Part shown: piece after piece, positions 34,339 through 45,659 of the stretch
Layout of the letters: the number at the start of each line of letters is the position of its first letter
Numbering within the stretch: the stretch's first letter is position 1
From: Allantophomopsis cytisporea
Taxonomy: Eukaryota; Ascomycota; Leotiomycetes; Phacidiales; Phacidiaceae
Reading direction: 5' to 3'
Length of the DNA: 64,000 nucleotides
Assembly: GCA_024752435.1 (NCBI GenBank)
Contig: CP103034.1
Coordinates: forward strand, 620,001-684,000
Notes under the pieces: model-generated
Database searches by the model: none
Seen by the model: the letters and a program-made list of their open reading frames with translations, nothing else
What the model was told of the DNA's origin: nothing
Program-made: the position numbers and the translations under genes

Positions 34339-37085
34339 TCAGAAGAACAAAATATCATCATCCCGCCAGCCCAACACCTGCAGCTCCTTGTGAACGGCCT
34401 TCTCGAGCGCCCCAGGGCCACAAATAAGCACCATGGTCTCTCCATCCTCCTTACACGGACCGACTTCCGCCTGTAAGAGTTCCTTCCCAACTCTCCCTCT
34501 CTTCCCCTTCCACGCCTCATCCCCCTTCGTCAAGGTATGCACGAGCTTAAACCGCCCGATCTCGCTGTCCGCAAGGGCCTCCATTTCCTCCCGACAAAGA
34601 ATATCACTTTCCTCGCGATTGCCATTTAACACCAGACATTCCAGCGTGTCGTCCTTATCCGCGAGCACAGCACGCAAGACCTGCCAGACGGGCGTGACGC
34701 CGCTGCCGCCACAGATCATGATGAATTTCTTGACTGTGCGGGTCTTGCCGCTAATGCTGCACTTGCCTCTGCCCAGATATTCAAACTTCCCAATCGGCCC
34801 CTTGAACTCAACGAAATGCCCGAGAGGAATGTGCTCCAGTGCCGTTGTCATCTTCCCCCCTTTCTGCTCGGGCGTGTCGAAGTACACCTTGATCAAAATA
34901 TCTAGCTTTCCGCGCGCCGTAGTGTCTGAAAGTGGTGTGTAGCTGCGAATAATCGCTTCGCGGGTGACTGGGTCGCGCAGGCGCATCATGAGATGCTGGC
35001 CTGTGGGGAGGCCGATCTTTTGGTTCTCGTGATCGAGGGTAAAGGTGAAGATGCGTGTGTCTTTAGATATGATTTTCTTTCCAGTCATATTGGCTTTCGA
35101 CCACGATTTGGCTTGGAGGAAGACCTCGCGCGATTTTGATCCTTCGGATGGGACGGTTTCACCGCCAGCTTCTAAAGCTTTTCGTGATTCAGAGTCGAGG
35201 GTACCAATATGGTAGGCTGTCATCATCGCTTTTGCCGTTTCAGAGTCTGTGAATGTTAGTAATGTGAGATAACGATGAGGAGGAAGAACTTACGGATAGC
35301 CATGAATTCATCCGTTGCATCCTGGCCTGCGGCTCCGACAATACTTGTTGCGCCACCAGGATGTCCTTCCAAAAATGGAGTCCCATCGTAGACTTCTCCG
35401 TTCAAGACAAACCAAGGCTCAATCTCGCCTTCATGCTTCCGTAGATCATCCAGCGAAATCTCTTTGTTGAGCCCATTCTTAGTCATCTTAATCTCATTCA
35501 CCTCCTCGACGACAGCCTTCTCCTCGCCCTCCATTTTCTCTCCCCAGAAGCCGTTCGCAAGATTACCACCACTCTTCTTCACACGCTCCATCCACCCACC
35601 AGGCATGAGTGCCGGTTGTGTTGGGTGTTCAAATCGAAGGATATTACCATGCTTTATAATAGTGACTCGAAACCATGGGTTGTTCATCATGCCCAGCACA
35701 CTCCAATACATGTCCCTTGGTTGTACATTCATGCTTTCGTCCATTGCTCGCACCATGACGTCGTTTGCATCCTTCAACAATTCGACCGGAATGTCGATTT
35801 CCCAAAAACACCAGCAGAAACAGGTTTCTCGCCATCCCATGTCGAGTTTGCCACCGAACAGTTTCTCGTCCTCGTCTGCGTGATCGCGATAGGCGTCTTC
35901 GTGATATTTGATATCTGCCAGCATCCATGATTTACCTTTATCTAAGGTGATCTCAACTCTAGTTACCCGTCTTCCTCCTCCACCATACGCGTATCCTTTG
36001 GCTCTGTAAACCTCGGGTGCTTCCTTTAGAGAGAGCTGTTCGTCGTGGGCAGGGTATGCCATCGCAGAGTTGGTGCTCAAATCGTAGATAGCATATCTCT
36101 CATCCGTCCACCATTTGGGTTCATTGGCCGATTGTTCCGGAGAAACCGTCGTTGGCAGCACGCGATTATCATAAATATGATACCAATTATCCGACGGTTC
36201 TGTAGTGACAATGATCCTCTTGAGCCACTTCACACTCCGGCCTCCAATTTGTCCAGGGACAACAGCTCGCAGAGGTTTCCCATGATCCGGACGAAGAGTC
36301 TCACCGTTCATTTTATGAGCAAGCATAATGCCCCGGTTCGGATCCATCACCCAATTTAACTTCACCGAAGTTCCATAGTAGCCATTTGGCAACTTGTCAG
36401 CGCCTTCCATACAGACAAATCGCGCACCACGTTTTGGAATTGCCTTTTGGATAAGTTCAGACATTGGCACACCAGTCCATAGAGCTGTGCTCACACCAGC
36501 CGCACCCCAAGAAAAGCCTTTCGATTTTCGAACTTGATTCTGCTCCTTCCGTCGATTTCCTGCGCACACCAGCGTTATAGGAACGGTGATTTGCTCATAC
36601 TCCCGGATGAGGTCCTTCAATGTCAACTTGATAGGATACTTCACATGGCCTTCGATGGAGAACTCCCAGTCTGGTATATCGGCATCATGCACTTCTGGGA
36701 CTGCTCCATGGTTCCGGACATAGAAAAGTTCGGGCGATGTAAGAAAGCCCTCATCATAGAGCGCTGATAACGGCGGCTCTACATTGAAAGGATGAATACC
36801 CGTAAGTCGAATGAGCCGCGGGTCTCGGGGTACATGGTTATCCGGTGTTTTGATGTCTTCTTTCAAGACTTCCACCGGTGGGTTTGTAGGCGGGGGAAGG
36901 GTATACAGGGGATGTTGAACAACGCTGTTAGATCTAGAGTTCTTGGTGGAAGAAGGTTCTGATATATCGCTATTGGCCTGAGTGCGTGGTGGAGTCGGCG
37001 GGAGTCGAAAATTTGTATCTGGGAGTTCGGTACCTGGCTTTTGAATGTCTTTCGACGTATATGGAAGATTCTGTATGGTAGCCAT
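34339..37085 (-). CDS. niaD: Assimilatory NAD(P)H nitrate reductase
   Basis: Reduces nitrate to nitrite in the cytosol with electrons passing FAD, heme, then molybdopterin. 899 residues, two exons (37085-35294 and 35246-34339) joined across a 47-bp intron. After a ~90-residue variable N-terminus comes the Mo-cofactor domain with Cys174 (LVCAGNRRKEQ) as Mo ligand. The Mo dimerisation domain runs to about residue 490. Next is a cytochrome b5 domain with heme ligands His575 (EGHPGG) and His598 (MAIHSETA). An FAD domain follows (IIRSYTPLS), then an NAD(P) domain (CGGSGVTP and ICGPGALEKAVHKEL), ending in the family's DDILFF. The intron interrupts the codon of His598. No nitrite reductase or nitrate transporter gene lies within the flanking sequence shown. 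Upstream GATA motifs suggest AreA/Nit2 control. Confidence 0.96.
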
Positions 37086-37259
37086 TATGATATGCCACCA
37101 TGGAGATTTGTTCTTATTTATTTATATTAAGTGAAGGTAGAAAAGAAAAAGAAAAAAAAGTCGAGAGCTGGTACACATAAAACGATTGTGTGTAACGAGG
37201 CTGTTCTAACACAAGATCAAACAGACAGGCAATGTTCAAGTGTGACGCAAGTTGCAAAA

Positions 37260-37408
37260 CGATAATGATATCCCCCCGATTGGGCGTAATAAAGATGAGT
37301 TTGATGACAAGTCAAGGAATGTGTTGAGACAGAAGAACACTGAAGATAAAGATGAAGAGATAGACGCAAGCAGGAAGGGAAGAGCTTGGGGAAAGTTTGA
37401 GATGATAA
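37260..37408. promoter_or_regulatory. Cluster of HGATAR motifs upstream of niaD
   Basis: On the plus strand, four matches to HGATAR: CGATAA (37260-37265), AGATAA (37344-37349), AGATAG (37358-37363) and TGATAA (37403-37408). They lie 175-325 bp upstream of the niaD start. AreA/Nit2 GATA factors activate niaD through paired GATA sites in Aspergillus and Neurospora. The motifs are seen directly; binding is inferred. Confidence 0.6.
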
Positions 37409-38533
37409 TGTATGGTATCAGGTAGCCAATTGCAAGGGCTGCCGAGAATCTTACCAGAGAGGTCGGTCTACTGTCAGTGGGTGAGAGATATGCTCAACGG
37501 AGTCAGCACCTTCATTATTCTGTCTTCACTTTCTTTTCCTCTTTCCGCGGATATGTATTGGCTACCGTGCCAAGGCCCCACAGGGTCCAGTTCACAGATG
37601 TGGTCGTGCACGTTGGACTTGGCTTTGGAGTAACTTTTCTTGTGCAGAGATATCCCATTCTATGGAGTAGCACGGATGCAGTGGATACTCATGATGTAAC
37701 GGAAACCTCTCCGACAAACGCAAGTATGCTTTCTCTGCGGCCTTCTCCTCGCAACAACACATACAGATACGGAGCAATGACCTGCCCTGTTTCGTGGAAC
37801 TCTGAGTAAAAGATTAGACTTTATGCGCCACCTCCGCGGACGATGTGCGTGCTGGCTTATGTGTTTTAAGTACGCTTTCTGTGTATACCTGGCTAGAATT
37901 GACTGGGCTGGATGTAATTTGCGTGGGGAATAGATGGGCACCAGAACATTATGGTCACCTAGGCTGGACTGGGAGACGCCCAGGAGGAGGGACATAGGAT
38001 TAACCCTCGTCCTTAATGACTGTGGGTATGGCGTACGTCGGAGTAGCACCATAATAGTAACTTTATCATAGGATAAATAGATCTCGAAGTAAAAAGACGC
38101 CGGAGCCGTCCAATAGTAGGAAATCTACTGACGATAAGAAGCTCTGACAGAGCCCTGACGCTAGGAAGCGCCGGAGATACTCAAGCAAAAAGATCATTTG
38201 AAGTTTTCTCGCTTTCAGTATAGCGGGCCACGGCAGGGAGCCAGAAGAACCACAATCAATAAGTAGTGGGACTCTGATGTTAGTCTCTAGGTATCGACAC
38301 TGCGATCATCTTAGATGAAGTAACCTCGACAACAATGTCAATAATGTCGATAACCATAAATCATCCCATTCATCCAGTATTGTTGGCGGAGATGCGAAAG
38401 TCATCGGTACGGAATCCTCGGACCGCTTGAATGTTGCTTGATGTGACGAATATGTACATATTCGAGTGAAGATTCGATTTGGCTAGTCATTTGGAGCAAA
38501 GACTCCGAGGAACGCAATCGGAAGCGAAGAAGC

Positions 38534-38558
38534 AGAGAGAGAGAGAGAGAGAGAGAGA
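38534..38558. repeat. (AG)n microsatellite
   Basis: About 12 uninterrupted AG dinucleotides in the niaD/Atg22 spacer. Confidence 0.9.
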
Positions 38559-38576
38559 TGCACGCGTTGCCCTGCA

Positions 38577-38604
38577 CACTGCACTGCACTGCACTGCACT
38601 GCAC
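38577..38604. repeat. (CACTG)n pentamer repeat
   Basis: About 5.6 perfect copies of CACTG, only 19 bp beyond the (AG)n tract. Part of a compound microsatellite. Confidence 0.9.
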
Positions 38605-38930
38605 GTTACGTTGATACACATACTTACGTAGATTCAAGTGCATCAGGTCAGGATAGCATGGATGAATGAGTGAATGAAGATACGATGATTACTGATACAT
38701 GATCATACAAACCACATCATATGTTGGTAGGTAGGGTAAGGTAGGTATGTACCTTCATCCTCATGAGTCACGTGATCCATCTCACGACCCGGGCCGCCAT
38801 GTGTCGTATGCAATGCCAACAGCGGCCATCATCTCTCCGACTTCTACTACTCTACTACATATGTATGCCCTCATACGACAGTCATATCTGCATGCACGAA
38901 AGGATGAAGGAGGTCATCACCTCATGTTGA

Positions 38931-38966
38931 TGTTCATGTTCATGTTCATGTTCATCTTCATCTTCA
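38931..38966. repeat. (TGTTCA)n hexamer repeat with TCTTCA variants
   Basis: Six head-to-tail hexamers, first TGTTCA then TCTTCA variants. A simple repeat in the spacer. Confidence 0.85.
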
Positions 38967-40105
38967 GATTGTTCATCTTCGGCGCATTGCATCTGTCCAC
39001 TCAACCTACCAACCACTATCACTTCCGCCGTATCTATGGTGAAGTGTGAATAGAGTCAGTCGCATTCTGATAGTTCAGATGAAGAAATAAGAAGCGAGAA
39101 TCCGACGAGAATCTTTTCCGAATCGGGCGGCTCTGCAGCTTTTAGTCGGCATGATATCGTGTTTCTCCTTCGAATCTATTCTCTAAACAGTTGATGTGCA
39201 TCGGCACGATCGATCAACGGTCTTTTAGCAATGACATATATCTCATGTCCGCTCCGAAAGGTACATAGGGAACGTAAGTTAAACTACATTATCTTACCGA
39301 CCTGCCTACCTAGACTGCAAAAGTCACGAGCGTAAGACCGGTCATGTGACACATAGTCTTCATAAAGGAACCTAGGTAGGTAAGGTGACCTACATTATTA
39401 CCTACCCAGGTACTACTTATCTACATCCTCACTCATCAACATTTCTCATCGTTTCAGTATGACACAGAACATGCAAACAGTGACCTCCTTAGGAGAAGAG
39501 GCATTGTGTCAATGTAGGTATCGCTTGCTTGGCCATGGTTACCATTTTGTTCAAACAATTTCTCTATCATACTCCTCAAGCCACACTAAACATGTAAACA
39601 TTATGTGCTCGACCTTATCAACACTATTCTCATGGCTTTTCCATGGCTTTGGTAAGGCCAATCTCACATATATACCGATGAAGTAAGCTCCGAACCTAGT
39701 CAATATTTGGAGACAATACCCTTAAATAATACCTAAGGTACATTATTATTGTACCGTCACTCTTATCTTGTCCTCTACAAGAGATGGACGATAAGCTAAC
39801 CGATTTTCTGACCAATCTGCATTGAGCTAGTTGGTACTTGCACAATGGGTTGCCTCTATCATCATTGGTCTCGATGCACAGGATATCTGGGAACGATCCA
39901 GGTCCATCTTTGAATAATCTGATAGAACGTCTGACTCTCAATCCTTTCACCCTCTCTCATACATGATTCATTTATGTCATCTGCGTTGATTGACTGTTCG
40001 CAATCAAGCCGTGATCCAAGTCAAGGCAATGAGACTACAAGGGCGAAGTTGACAACCGCGATTTCAATTTTCAAAGTTTCCCGATAATAGAATTCAAACC
40101 TCAAG

Positions 40106-41952
40106 ATGGCTTCGGCAGATCCGGGAATGGTACTGGCTACGGCACCAGCAGAGGATGCCAGGAAGGCGGATATGGCCGTTCACTCTCCTACAGCTTCAAT
40201 CGATGAGAATCCAGTGGCACCAGATCAATTCGATCCTAAATGGGAGACCGACAAAGTAGAGAAATGGAGTTATTATGGGTATTATATTGGTGCCAATGGT
40301 CTATCATTGTTCAATTTTGGCCCGACAGCTTTCCAGAATCTCATGTATCAAGCGGCTCCGGATCAAGATCATCCTGTCTTGAAGTTTGCGGGCAGGTAAT
40401 GACGGCATAGATGAGGGATTTCTGAACATTTGCTGATGCTCCATCAGATACCGTACAATCAACAGCATCGTTCTGCTATCCAATGGCATAAGTTTTGCTA
40501 TTCAGATTGTCGTCTTCTTGTTCCTTGGAAGTTTCGCTGGTTAGTACTGTGACACAAGGAATAACAAAGGTGGATCACGTGCTTATGGTCTTTAGATTTT
40601 GGCACTTGGAGACCAAATATTCTGATTGCTCTTTCTTTGCTAGCTTGGGGCATCGGATTTGGATGGCTCGGAGTTCATGATCCTTCGAAGTGGGAGATTG
40701 GAGTTGGGCTTTACATTGTTGGATGTAAGATATCTAACTAATCCAAAGCCGCAAAACTGACACAAAACAGTAATCGCATATCAAACAACTCTGACGTTCT
40801 GGACTGCTGCGTAGGTCAACTCTCAAAGAGCCGAACCTTTAATCTGACCTAAACAGCTTTCCTGGGCTTGCCCGTAACACGCCGGAATTTCGACACAGGG
40901 CAGAAGCATATGTGTCCGGGGAGATAACCCGTGAAGAATACGACTATGCTGATACCATGGCCAGATCCGAACTGGCTAATGTATCCTTCTACATTCAGTC
41001 GCTCGGCGAGATAGTAATCCTCGCAATCATTGTCGGTATAATGTTTGGCCTCCACGTGAATGCCTCAACAGCCAACAACAACTGGGGTCTGTCTGTGCTC
41101 ATCGCCTTCGCAACAGGAGTCTGGCTCCTGCTGGCCATCCCGTGGTTCATAAAAGAGAAGCGACGCGCAGGCCAAAGTGTACCAGCGGGTATGAACATCA
41201 TATCCGTCGGCTTCTGGCAACTTTACCGCGCAATCCGTCAGATCTGGAAGCTGAAGCAATCGCTGTTCTACCTGATTGGATATTTCCTGCTTGGTGACTC
41301 GCTCAACACCACTGTAACGGTCATAGGCACTCTGCAGAACAGTATTGTCTCCTACAATACGCTAGAGCTTACCTACCTCCTTATTGTCGGCATCGCCGCT
41401 CAGGCAATTGGAATTTGGGTGTTCTGGTTCGCACAGAAGCGATACCGCCTCTCAACCAAGTTCATGTTCAACATCATTGCCTTTGCGATCATCATTCTGG
41501 ATGCATGGGGCATGATCGGTATCTGGACGCAGAGATTCGGATTCCATCATGTTTGGGAGGTATGGGTGTACCAAGTCTACTATGGTCTATTCGTCTGCCC
41601 TTGGTATTCGTACTCGCAAATCATGATCTCGGAGGTCACGCCGCGTGGCCGCGAGATCCTCTTCTTTTCGTTGTTCAGCATCATTGGGAAGACGAGCTCT
41701 TTCATTGGGCCGCTGGTAAGCTCGGCGATTATTGATGCGTCGCCGAGTGGGAATAATAGTACACCGTTCTACTTTTTGACTGGTCTAAGCTTGCTGAGCT
41801 TTCTGGGATTGGTGTTTTTTGTGGATCTGGATGAGAGTAAACGCGAACAAGAGGCGTTCCTGGTTGAGGAAGAGGCGGCGAAGAGGGCGATGGGAAGAAT
41901 TACGGAGCATGATATTAAGACAGTGGATACAAACAACACCTCGAAAGTTTGA
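40106..41952 (+). CDS. Atg22-family major-facilitator transporter (vacuolar amino-acid efflux type)
   Basis: 548 residues from five exons: 40106-40395, 40448-40539, 40596-40724, 40771-40810 and 40857-41952. Introns are 46-56 bp. A ~55-residue polar N-terminus is followed by the family start WSYYGYYIGANGLSLFNFGPTAFQNL. The first membrane helices come next, then a cytosolic loop (FRHRAEAYVSGEITREEYDYADTMARSELAN) typical of Atg22 proteins. The remaining helices include YLIGYFLLGDSLNTTVTVIG and SLFSIIGKTSSFIGPLVSSAI. I count about 11-12 membrane segments. Atg22 exports amino acids from the vacuole after autophagy; filamentous fungi carry several paralogues, and which one this is cannot be settled here. 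The tail is acidic and soluble. Confidence 0.88.
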
Positions 41953-42125
41953 GTTGTGTAGGCGAAGGGATCATTAGGATAGGAAAAGTTTAGTGTTAAC
42001 AAAAATATGATAAACAATTCATTAGAATGTCTTTATCTACTCGTTACATGAGTCAAGTGACATAGTTTACTCCCGACTATTCAAGCAAACAACGACCATA
42101 AATGAGAGCGTTATATGAGCCAACA

Positions 42126-43413
42126 TCACTGCCGCCAAGCAACAGCCCCAACTTTTTTATCCCAACATTGTAATGCCTCCTCCCGCGACAACACTTCACC
42201 ATTAGTAGGCAATTTCCAAACCGTAAAGCCAAACCCACTCATCTTCAAACTCGTAACCATAGGTCCCAACGTCAACCTTACAACTTTCTTCCCTAGTCGT
42301 GCGAGCTCCTCAATTGCCAGCTCTGCAAAACGCGCGAGCACTTCGTCGGATGTACTGCCTAAGCTATTTACTAGCAGCACAACTTCATCCTGGCTCTTGT
42401 CCCGCTCCTGTCCGTCACTGAAGGGGATAAAAGCACGATCTGAGTCACTAGTATCAGTCAAAAGCGCAACCATCATCTTCGTGAGTTTCTCGGGTGACGG
42501 AATCGGAGAGATCTGCTTGAGACCCGGCTCCCCATGCGCACCCATACCCAGCTCAATGGTATCCGGCGGCAAAGACTGGAGTTCGGTGATAACTGAGTTC
42601 GGGAGTGCGACTCTGCAACACATTAGCACCATTCAACCAATCCAAACCTCCATGGAGACCGTCCATCCAAAAGATTCACAAGAATGCAAAATCACAAACC
42701 TATCAAAAGCAACCCCAATCGTCCCCAAATTCCCAACCACATACTCCATAACCTCCGCACAACGCTCCAACGAAGCTCCCCGCTCCGCAAGCGCACATGC
42801 AATCTTCAACCCAATAAGATGCCCACTCAGCCCCCGCCGCCCAACCTTCCCGCCCTTCGTCCGCCCAACAGCCACGTCGTCGCCAACCGGCACAAACGAA
42901 ACCTTGTAGCCGGCCGCGCGCGCCCGCGTGATCGCCAGTCCGGCATTCAAAATATCGCCTGTATAATTACCGCAGATGATGAGCGTGCCAGGCGAGGATG
43001 AGGACGGGGTAGGTTGACACAGCTTGATTGCCTCGAGGATCTGCGCGGAGGTGGGCGAGGCGAAGATCGCGCCTGATACGGCGCAGGTGAGGTAGGAGGG
43101 GCCTACGAAGCCCGAGAACATTGGCTCGCTGATGGTTTTATTAATCCGGCTTTGCTTGAACGACGAGGAAGGAAACTTACTGCCCGCCACCCGCGAACCC
43201 AATTGTTGTGACATGGTCTTTTCGGAAGGACTCGATGTCGGCGCGGTGGGTGATTTTGTGCTCTGTGGCGTAGGAAAGGTGCGGATTGTGTTGGGTGAGA
43301 CCTATTGAGGCTTCATCGATTGCTGATGAGGGCTCATTTATGAAGTGGAATGTTTCCCTGGTGTGTTTGGGCGGTTTATGGTCTGTGGACGTTAGGACTG
43401 CTGTTGGAGCCAT
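42126..43413 (-). CDS. Stand-alone DhaK-domain protein (dihydroxyacetone kinase substrate-binding subunit)
   Basis: 382 residues from three exons: 43413-43181, 43128-42700 and 42612-42126. Introns are 52 and 87 bp and keep phase. The protein covers the whole DhaK fold and ends right after it (GFGFTVWKLPTNGE, then a ~20-residue tail). The DhaL domain, present in single-chain kinases such as yeast Dak1, is absent. Catalytic features are intact: GGGHEP with His78, GNYTGD with Asp136, VGDDVAVG, RRGLSG, and the substrate-anchoring His247 in ELGMGAHGEPG. The usual SGGGSG loop reads GFAGGG, the same length but different in sequence. DhaK binds dihydroxyacetone or a similar ketose covalently as a hemiaminal but needs a DhaL partner to supply phosphate from ATP. 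The divergent neighbour encodes exactly that domain. No targeting signal seen. Confidence 0.92.
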
Positions 43414-43861
43414 TTTACGCTGTGAGAAGACAGTATGTTGGCGATGATAAATTTGCCGAGATGCGCGCTGACGTGCTGTTTAGATGGGAATTAGAGATTG
43501 AGACATGAAACACGAATGGAGGAATTGGAATGAGTACTTTTGTAATTGAATTTACATCAAGTAGTCACGGAGAATTACTTCAAATTTACAGAGTGTTATG
43601 GCTACGGCGTTTTGTGAAGCCTTCCCAATTATGATGATCCGGACTCGTCGTGTGCCTTTCCCCGCAATCTATCGACCCCGCGAAAGGGCGGCTTGCCTAT
43701 TTAGGACATCCGGGAGCACTGAAGGCATGATACTCTACCATTACCACATCGAACCTCCCATACTGAGCCTCAAAAAGGTCACAGAATCCTAATTAACTCA
43801 AAAACTCCCCCCCAAGATTTTCAAGTACATTTTGTTACAGTTATTGATTTAATAATTCAAG
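43414..43861. promoter_or_regulatory. 448-bp bidirectional promoter of the split kinase pair
   Basis: Start codons of the DhaK gene (minus, 43413) and the DhaK-like/DhaL gene (plus, 43862) face away from each other across only 448 bp. No other gene fits in between. Shared promoter use and co-expression are inferred from the geometry. Confidence 0.65.
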
Positions 43862-45619
43862 ATGTCCATTGTAGTCGACCACACTCTCCCCTTCACGTCG
43901 AAAGCCCTAAAGCTCGAAAATGCAGGCCGATGGAGCAAACTCCTTCCGCTGATGCGGCCTTCTCTCTCCGTGAGCATCCAGCGCTCGGAACCAATCCTCA
44001 TCGATACCTCATTACGGGACTCCCCAAATGTGCAAATAGCAACTATAGGAGAACGGGGATATTTCTCTAGTACAGTGCTTCACTCCAATTCTATAGCTGC
44101 AATAGCCAGCAATGCGTTCGGCAGTCAGCATTCGTCGGCCGCAGATATGCTCGAGGCTTTGAAGGCGGAGGGATTTACTTGCCCGAACGGCCTGGTTGTA
44201 GTGCGGGCTGGCAGTCGGCAGGACTTGAAAGTCGACGAGGGTCTAGGCATTGCAGTCGTCGAAGTGGAAGTTGTTAGTGAGTTGAAGGTTGACCACGTGC
44301 TGTCCTTGTTACTCTCTTGCAATGCGGAGACGAGGTATGATCTACCTAATCTCCCTGGTTCTCTTGAATTTCAAGCAAGTGGCTGATGTTGTGCGTCACA
44401 TGTACAGGTCTTCATGGTCCCGCACCACTGAATTGCTCAAGCATTTTCTCAAGCACAGTGCACGTACGTCGTCTTTCTTCCATGAGAAGAAATATGGCGA
44501 GAGTCCCTCTGTCGTTCATGCTGTCGAAGTTGTTGGCTTTGAATCTGCCAAGAAAGCTATTGAGCGTGATCTCTCGCACCTCCTCAGTTCAAGACCAAGT
44601 TCTGCCAGCGGTGGAGATGTGGTATACTCCATCCACTTTGCAGACTTGAACGGATTAGCTCGTTTAGAGAAAGATATTCTAGCGCACGAGATCTCCTCGT
44701 ATCTCAGTATGTAACCCCTATCACTTGAACCCCAGCCAGTCACCGTGAAAATTTGTCACTTAAGTCTCAGCACATCTAACACTCCCCAGCCGCCCAAAAC
44801 CAACCAGCATACATAACCCAATCCTCCATCGTATCAGGACACGCAACAGCTCGCGGCTGGACCATATCCCTCTGCCCAATCCCCACCACCTATCTCTCAC
44901 CACAGGACACGCCCAAACCCGCCCTGCCATCCACCTCCCCCGGAAGTACTCGCAAGACCTCCAACACAGCTCCCACAGTCCCCACCTTTCCCACGGACCC
45001 AGTCCGTGCCCGCATTGTTGCAGGCTGCGCAGCGGTAATCGCCTCCGAGCCGACGATAACGGAATACGACACGATCGTAGGCGATGGCGACTGCGGGTAT
45101 ACGTTACGAGACGGCGCCAAAAAAGTCTCGTCGTTCGTCTCGGATCGCGATCTCTCACAGCTGGGCAGCGTGCTTGGTGAGCTTGTCGATGAGCTAGAAG
45201 TGAGTATGGGCGGGACGAGCGGAGCGCTGTATTGCATTTTCCTGTCGGCACTAGCACATGCTCTCGAAAACGGGAGCTCTAGCTCTAGTGGGAGTGGGAG
45301 TAGAAACGGGGCTGGGAGTATGGAGATTGTGTTTTCGCATGCGATGAAAGAGGCGAAAGAGACGCTTTGTAGATTCACGACGGCGCGGGTGGGGGACAGG
45401 ACGATGATGGATTGTCTTATTCCGTTTGTGGACACGTGGGTTTCGAGTGGGGATCTGCGGGAGGCAATTGCGGAGGCGGAGAAAGGGGTTGAGGGGACGG
45501 AGAAGATGGATGCGAAGCTGGGTAGAAGCAGTTATCTTGATGATAGTGCGATTCGTGGAGTGCCGGATCCGGGAGCTTATGGGTTATTAGTTTTGTTGAA
45601 GGGGATGGTAGGAGCATGA
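43862..45619 (+). CDS. Degenerate DhaK domain fused to intact DhaL domain (dihydroxyacetone kinase-like)
   Basis: 533 residues from three exons: 43862-44334, 44408-44706 and 44790-45619. The C-terminal ~210 residues are a full DhaL domain: YDTIVGDGDCGYTL (Asp residues for ADP-Mg binding, VGDGDCG at 354-360), VSMGGTSGALYCIFLSA, ARVGDRTMMDCLIPF, KLGRSSYLDD and VPDPGAYGLLVLLKG. The first ~290 residues align loosely with DhaK (for example NVQIATIGERGYFSSTVLHS against the GGGHEP region, AADMLEALK against AQILEAIK, and GGDVVYSIHFADLNGLARLE against DEVVLLVNSLGSTSDEVLAR). They lack the GHEP His, the NYTGD Asp and the GxHxEPG His, and are shorter. By itself it should not bind substrate covalently; it could phosphorylate the ketose held by the neighbouring DhaK protein. 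Its 3' end lies 40 bp from the convergent receptor gene. Confidence 0.9.
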
Positions 45620-45659
45620 TGAGCGTGAGCATCTATAGGATATATTTGTTTACAATTAT

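Larger units (their letters stand above)
37086..40105. other. 3-kb divergent spacer between niaD and the Atg22-family gene
   Basis: No gene recognised; open frames are short and have no domains. It carries the niaD promoter and several simple repeats: an (AG)n tract, a CACTG repeat and a TGTTCA repeat. From about 38700 to 39450 there are many CCTACC/TAGGTA words. The proximal plus-strand end is the leader of the transporter gene. Confidence 0.5.

Noticed and set aside
34339..37085. Possible frameshift or split of nitrate reductase into two genes
   Set aside because: A 47-bp intron with GTAAGT donor, CTAAC branch point and CACAG acceptor restores the cytochrome b5 motif exactly, so the gene is intact.
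42115..42909. 264-codon plus-strand open frame opposite the DhaK gene
   Set aside because: Runs antisense through two DhaK exons and an intron; composition is a reflection of the sense codons.
44890..45435. Minus-strand open frames opposite the DhaL exon
   Set aside because: No domains, and the plus strand carries the conserved DhaL motifs throughout.
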